Position numbers and translations under genes: made by a program. The notes under the pieces were generated by a model, which was not told the origin of the DNA, did not search any database, and was given only the letters and a program-made list of their open reading frames with translations. A stretch of 64,000 nucleotides of DNA. Source: Strongylocentrotus droebachiensis. Taxonomy: Eukaryota > Echinodermata > Echinoidea > Camarodonta > Strongylocentrotidae. Shown here one piece after another: positions 40,501-46,500 of the stretch. The stretch is taken from assembly GCA_035222895.1 (NCBI GenBank), contig JAVYIG010001603.1, positions 1 to 64,000 on the forward strand, written 5' to 3'. Within the stretch, counting starts at the first letter, position 1. Every line of letters begins with the position of its first letter.

Positions 40501-43500
40501 GAGTGTCCCCTGTGTTTCAAACAAGTTTAAATACAAGTTTTCAATTTCAAGTTCATCTTCTTCATTAATTATTATTTAAAAACATTTTGCAATGTTGAAT
40601 GGAATGGATTAAAGAAATGAGAAAAGAAGCATGACTGCACATGATAGATGGGTAAATCAGGGTAAATGGAATAAAAATGGTTATATAGTGTGTATGAATG
40701 TAATTCAATTTGTTTTCTTTGTTAAAGTAATATATTTGTATTGATTTACCTCATAAATTATCACAGAGGATATTAAGTGATGGTCAGAGGATCTATTTGG
40801 GTTCTGAAACACTCTAATTGTCACTGATTTAAGTTAAAATTGTTCACATTTAACAAATTTTGATGAAAATTCTTCATTTCAATGCATTTTCCCATAGGGA
40901 AAAGTTGTCCCGTACGTCACGTGTCCCGTACGTCACATACACACATTTATGTTTTGGTATATTACATAACAACGAAAGGTCAGAAAAATATGGTAATAGT
41001 TGTGATTAATGCTCGATTCCATAATGAATTAAGATATCATTACCATAAATCTCATAACTTAATAAATTCAGAGAACTTTTATGATGAACTTATTTTTGAA
41101 AAAGTCAGAAATTCTCTGGTCCCGTACGTCACGCAGCACATTAATTTCATTAAAAATTAATTTATGAATTGGTGAGAACTAAAACTTTTCACAAATGAAC
41201 TAGCCTATAATAGCCACAGACTCATACCAAAAGATAGCCATATAAATAATGTCATCCATTGTTATATTTCTTGTTTAAAGTCTCTGAATGTCCCGTACGT
41301 CACAAAGCAAATAGCTTGGACCTGCCCTGAAAATAAAAACTTATAAAAAGCAGTTACTGACGAGCCTGATCGAGTCTCTATTCAAGATGGCAGCTTTCAT
41401 GATTCTAACATTAGACAACAACCGTCTCGGAAAATCTTTAAAAAATATCATTTATTGACAAATTGAAAACATGAATCTTTTAAAATTGAAAATAAAACAC
41501 GATTCAAGACGGAAATACAAATGTAAGTAGTATTTTTCTTCACAAATAATTACGTTTAGAGCAGTTTTTTAATGTGAAATTCGTGCTGGTCGGAGCAGTG
41601 TGCAGAAGTCCTCCGTGCTGGTCGGGCCCGGCAGGCCGGCCGGCCCGCCCAGTGCCGACCGCCGTGGCTAGTATAACACTGCTTGCTATTATATTACCGA
41701 ACCCCGAACCGAACCGAGTTCGGGTGAAAAATTGCCGAACTCTGCCGAACCGAACCGAACACGAACATAGCGTCTGACTTACAGCACTAGATGAAATTCA
41801 CCAAGTGTAAATCCCCTCTCTGACCTGTAAAAGCCAACTTTCAAGTATGTACAAACAGACGATGCAAAATCTGTACTGTTGTCCCATATATTGAAATTGG
41901 TGCATGGTTGGAGAGAAAATAGACCTGGGCTCTGAGGGACCGGCTTATGAATCAAAATGATGCAGGATAGAGAGAGTGAATGAGAAAGTGACTCAAAGAA
42001 GACGGAATGGGAGGGAGAACGAAAGAAATCACAAAGAAATAAAGAAAGAGACAAAAAGGCACAATCTGGAAAAAAAAGACGAAGAGATAGAGATAGAGAT
42101 AGAGATAGAGATATGTGATGCAAGGAGAGGGCAGATACAATGAAAGGTTTTAAAAAATGGGTTATTGAGAAACAGAGAAAGGGAGAAAGAGAAAGAGGGG
42201 GGGGGGTAGTAATTGCATACAAATAACAATGTACCAGTATATACAAATGCTTGTGCATTGTACTAATTGTATGACCTAATCAAAATATCATCTACACAAC
42301 CAGTGGCTAAAGCCTAAAAAGAGCCCTGAAAAATCTATTAGACAAGTAAACCCATATAAAGCCATATAAAGCTGGCCACAACCTTCATCTATTAATGGTT
42401 TTCTTTAGAAACCGCAACACTTGCTGTACACATTAGAAAAAAGGTGTGCTACAGTGTCATACCTATGGCAAGTCTTGTTGGCTTCTCCTTCTCTTTCTCT
42501 TCTTCTGTTTTTGGTTTCTGAAATTGAAGAACAAATTCATTTCTTAAAAATGAAATATGTTTGGCCCTTTTACATTTTGAATATGTACAGGGGAGAGGGA
42601 CGAGACAGCTGCTGCTCCCTCTCTAATTGAGGAAGAAAACATGAAAAAAATACATTGAAGAAGAAAAAATATGTATATTTATCTGTTTATTCAATTATTC
42701 ATTTATTTATTAATCAATTTTATCAATTGATTTATTAATTTATTCTTTGAGGGGGGAAGATGATCATATATTATATATATATATATATTTGTGTGTGTGT
42801 GGGGGGGGGGGAATTGACAGGCTTATATGTCTACTGTTACTTGGAACTTGGAAGGGGCATCGAGAATCAGGGGGGCATCGAGAATCAGGGGGGCGTTTCT
42901 CGAAACCAACTCCATGACAGTCATATCTTTGTCGGCGACTTTGTCATGAAGTGGATAAACCGTTTCACAAAGCCATGACAGACATGATATCGATATATCG
43001 CGATACTAGCAGCTCAAGAACATAGTCTTTGTCACGATCCATTTGATTTATCAAGAATAACCCAAAACAAGTTTTGGGGCTAAAATTGTTCAAAAAGAAA
43101 TATATACATATAAATTCTCCTAAAATAAATAATAAATAGTGTCATTATCAAATGTAGATCATCAAACGATTTGCATATTTCTGTCAAGATTCTTAAATTG
43201 AAGAAAAACCGGTGAGTGTTTTTTGTTGACAGTCGAATGAAAAGTTAGTTGAAGGATACCGTAATGTGATAGTTTATCAATACATACTTTTTTGTTTATT
43301 GTGACGAGGAATTTTAGGCAAAATACCTTTTCTCAGCCAGTTTTTATTCTAGAGTCTCATAAATACTTGTTATATAATTGATTTGATATTGAAAATATAA
43401 TTTGGAAGAAGTAATTAGAGAGGGAATAATAATGCACATAGGCCCCAAAGGTATGACGGTATCCTAAGAAAAGACTATGGATAGACTATGTAAACGGTGT

Positions 43501-46500
43501 GTAACATTCTTATCTCTCGTATGTATATGTTATAGTTTAATTATTTGTGATTTAATGTTTATATTCAGCTTTTTAAAATTTCTGTATGATTTGTATTGTC
43601 ACTTTTTTAAATTTGCATTTCGCATCCCAGAGAATTACGTACCGAACTCGTCTATATTTTTCTCAAAATGATACTGAAATCGTACATTTTGCGGCCCATG
43701 GAATAGCAACAAACTGACTTGTGATGGCGCTTTACAGCAATTAAAAAGATATGACGGGTTCGGAGCAGTGACAACTCATTGTCGCGGAAGTTGTCGCTCA
43801 TCTTGGCAAAGACAGCTTCGTGAAAATAACACTTTGTTGACAAGTTGCGTGACAGTGGCGAGATGTCGTTGATCTTGTAGTTATGACGGTTTCGAGAAAC
43901 GGCCCCCAGCATTTCAAAAAAGACATTCAAAACATGCTTTAGTTAATATCTTCAGTTAATTGAAGTCAGATTTTCTCATTTAAAAGGAGAAATAGTTGAA
44001 ACGAATGAATGAAACAATGTATTTACCTTCTTTTTAATTGTCTTGAGATGAAGATAGACAGGGTTCTTGGTGCGTTCATAGTGCCTCCGAACGTAGTCCT
44101 TTCCAAACCCAAGAAATGTGTTCATACACACAAACAAGCCTGTCTCACTTTCCTGCAAACAATTATGACAAAGAACATTAATAAGAAGCTGATAATTAAC
44201 AAATACAGAAATTCTGAATCATAAAAAGATGCAATCAATAACAAATAGAGGTAATTTCATAATTTGCAAGGCAAGATATCATACAATCAGTTGTATGATA
44301 TCTAGGCGTTGTGGCGTGCGCCTGTAATCCAGCTAACAGTGGAAGTTACAAACTGATTCAGCCGAAGACGCAGGTTCGAAACTGAGTCACGTCTTTCGGA
44401 TGGTGACGTTAAAAGTCGGTCCCCAGACGTAAATAATCATATCTGATTGATACACGTCTGTAAAAACCCAAATACACACACACACACAGTTGGTACCACT
44501 TTTGATTTACAACTTTGAGGACACGGACACAAAATTGCAAATCAGCGACTACAAAATGTGCCGATCTTGTCAATATTTTCATACAAATATAATCATAATT
44601 TCACGCCAAATTAGGCCTGAGTCGAAACGGGTTCCCCGCCCGGGCCCCGACCGTCGAGCTGAAACCCGGTTTTTGGTTTTCGGGTTTCGGGTTTTTCAAA
44701 ATTAAATTTCACACTGATATTTTGAAATATAGAACTAAAAATATGGAATTCACAAACTTATATTTCAATATAATCAAATAAATATGCTTTAGAAATAAAT
44801 GGATAATGTTTCAGTTGACGGTAGGTGTTTTTATCGCTCTAAAATTGAGGCTGAAAGAAAGGAATCACGCTTCGTGGTACCGATCGAGTGCGTTCAGAAA
44901 CGGAAGTGGAAATAGATCTATGACCCACTGAAGACAGAGCAAGAAAATGCCACACACAAGACTAAAATATTGATCAGACTATTGCAATTAAATCTTAATA
45001 CTAAAGGCATTAATTTAATTGTCAAAATATATCCACAACATAATGGTTTACCCTTGATAGTTTGATGAAGGAAAATAAATTAAAGCTCTTGAAATAACAT
45101 CGAAGTGCCTTTCGTTCGTTCTAAAAATGCGTGTATAACGGCAAGCAGAAGTTACGAGTCAAGCTTGATATGCATGTTTACATCCCTACACCGTCATCCG
45201 ACCTGATCAGAACAATAAGCATTAAACCAATAAAAAAACATCACGTAAGACTTTAAGGGACTTCAATTCAACAAAATTACCGTAAAATAATTATTTGCTT
45301 TGACAAATAATACTATAGATATTCATAATATCTTACAGAAATAATGATATTTCATGAGCTACGTACTCGATATCGAGTTCAGCTGGCAATCATTTTGAAA
45401 TGAGACGTAGTTGTCATGCATGCAGCGCAGAATGCGGCAGCTCGCAGAGAGGAAATAGTCACGTGAATATCACGTGATCTCAGGCCCGCGCTTTTTCCTC
45501 TCTCTTCTGCATACTGCCCTCTACAGTCTACTGCATGACAACTACGTCTCATTTCAAAATGATGGCTAGCTGAACTTGATATCGAGTACGTAGCTCATGA
45601 AATATCATTATTTCTGTAAGATATTATGAATATCTATAGTATTATTTGTCAAAGCAAATAATTATTTTACGGTAATTTTGTTGAATTGGAGTCCCTTAAA
45701 GTCTTACGTGATGTTTTTTAATTGGTTTAATGCTTATTGTTCCGATCAGGTCGGATGACGGTGTAGGGATGTAAACATGCATATCAAGCTTGACTCGTAA
45801 CTTCTGCTTGCCGCTATACACGCATTTTTAGAACGAACGAAAGGCACTTCGATGTTATTTCAAGAGCTTTAATTTATTTTCCTTCATCAAACTTTCAAGG
45901 GTAAACCATTATGTTGTGGATATATTTTGACAATTAAATTAATGCCTTTAGTATTAAGATTTAATTGCAATAGTCTGATCAATATTTTAGTCTTGTGTGT
46001 GGCATTTTCTTGCTCTGTCTTCTCACTTCAGTGGGTCATAGATCTATTTCCACTTCCGTTTCTGAACGCACTCGATCGGTACCACGAAGCGCGATTCCTT
46101 TCTTGCAGCCTCAATTTTAGAGCGATAAAAACACCTACCGTCAACTGAAACGATATCCATTTATTTTTTAAAGCATCTTAATTTAATTCAATTGATTATT
46201 TTATTGTTTTGAAAGCAGTAACTGTCTTTTCCGTCGCATTATTAGAACAGCAACTTAGTCTAACTCCCGCCGCTGCATGCACACGATTTTTAGTGTCAGT
46301 GCAGTGGTGAAAATTTCGGGTACCCGGTCCCCCCCCGAAATTTTCAAGTCAAACCCGGGTTCGGCAAAACCCGTGATGACTCAGGCCTAGATCTACGCCA
46401 AATTAGAGAGAAATTCCGTCTAGATCTATGCTCTGGATAAATTTAATATTTATGTTCCTCTTTCCATTGCCATGGGCATATCAGATTTTCGAAATCTTAC

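Noticed and set aside
40882-41160. 92-codon frame inside the TGAA element as a transposase fragment
   Set aside because: It spans the reiterated motifs and shows no DDE or zinc-finger pattern; more likely chance.
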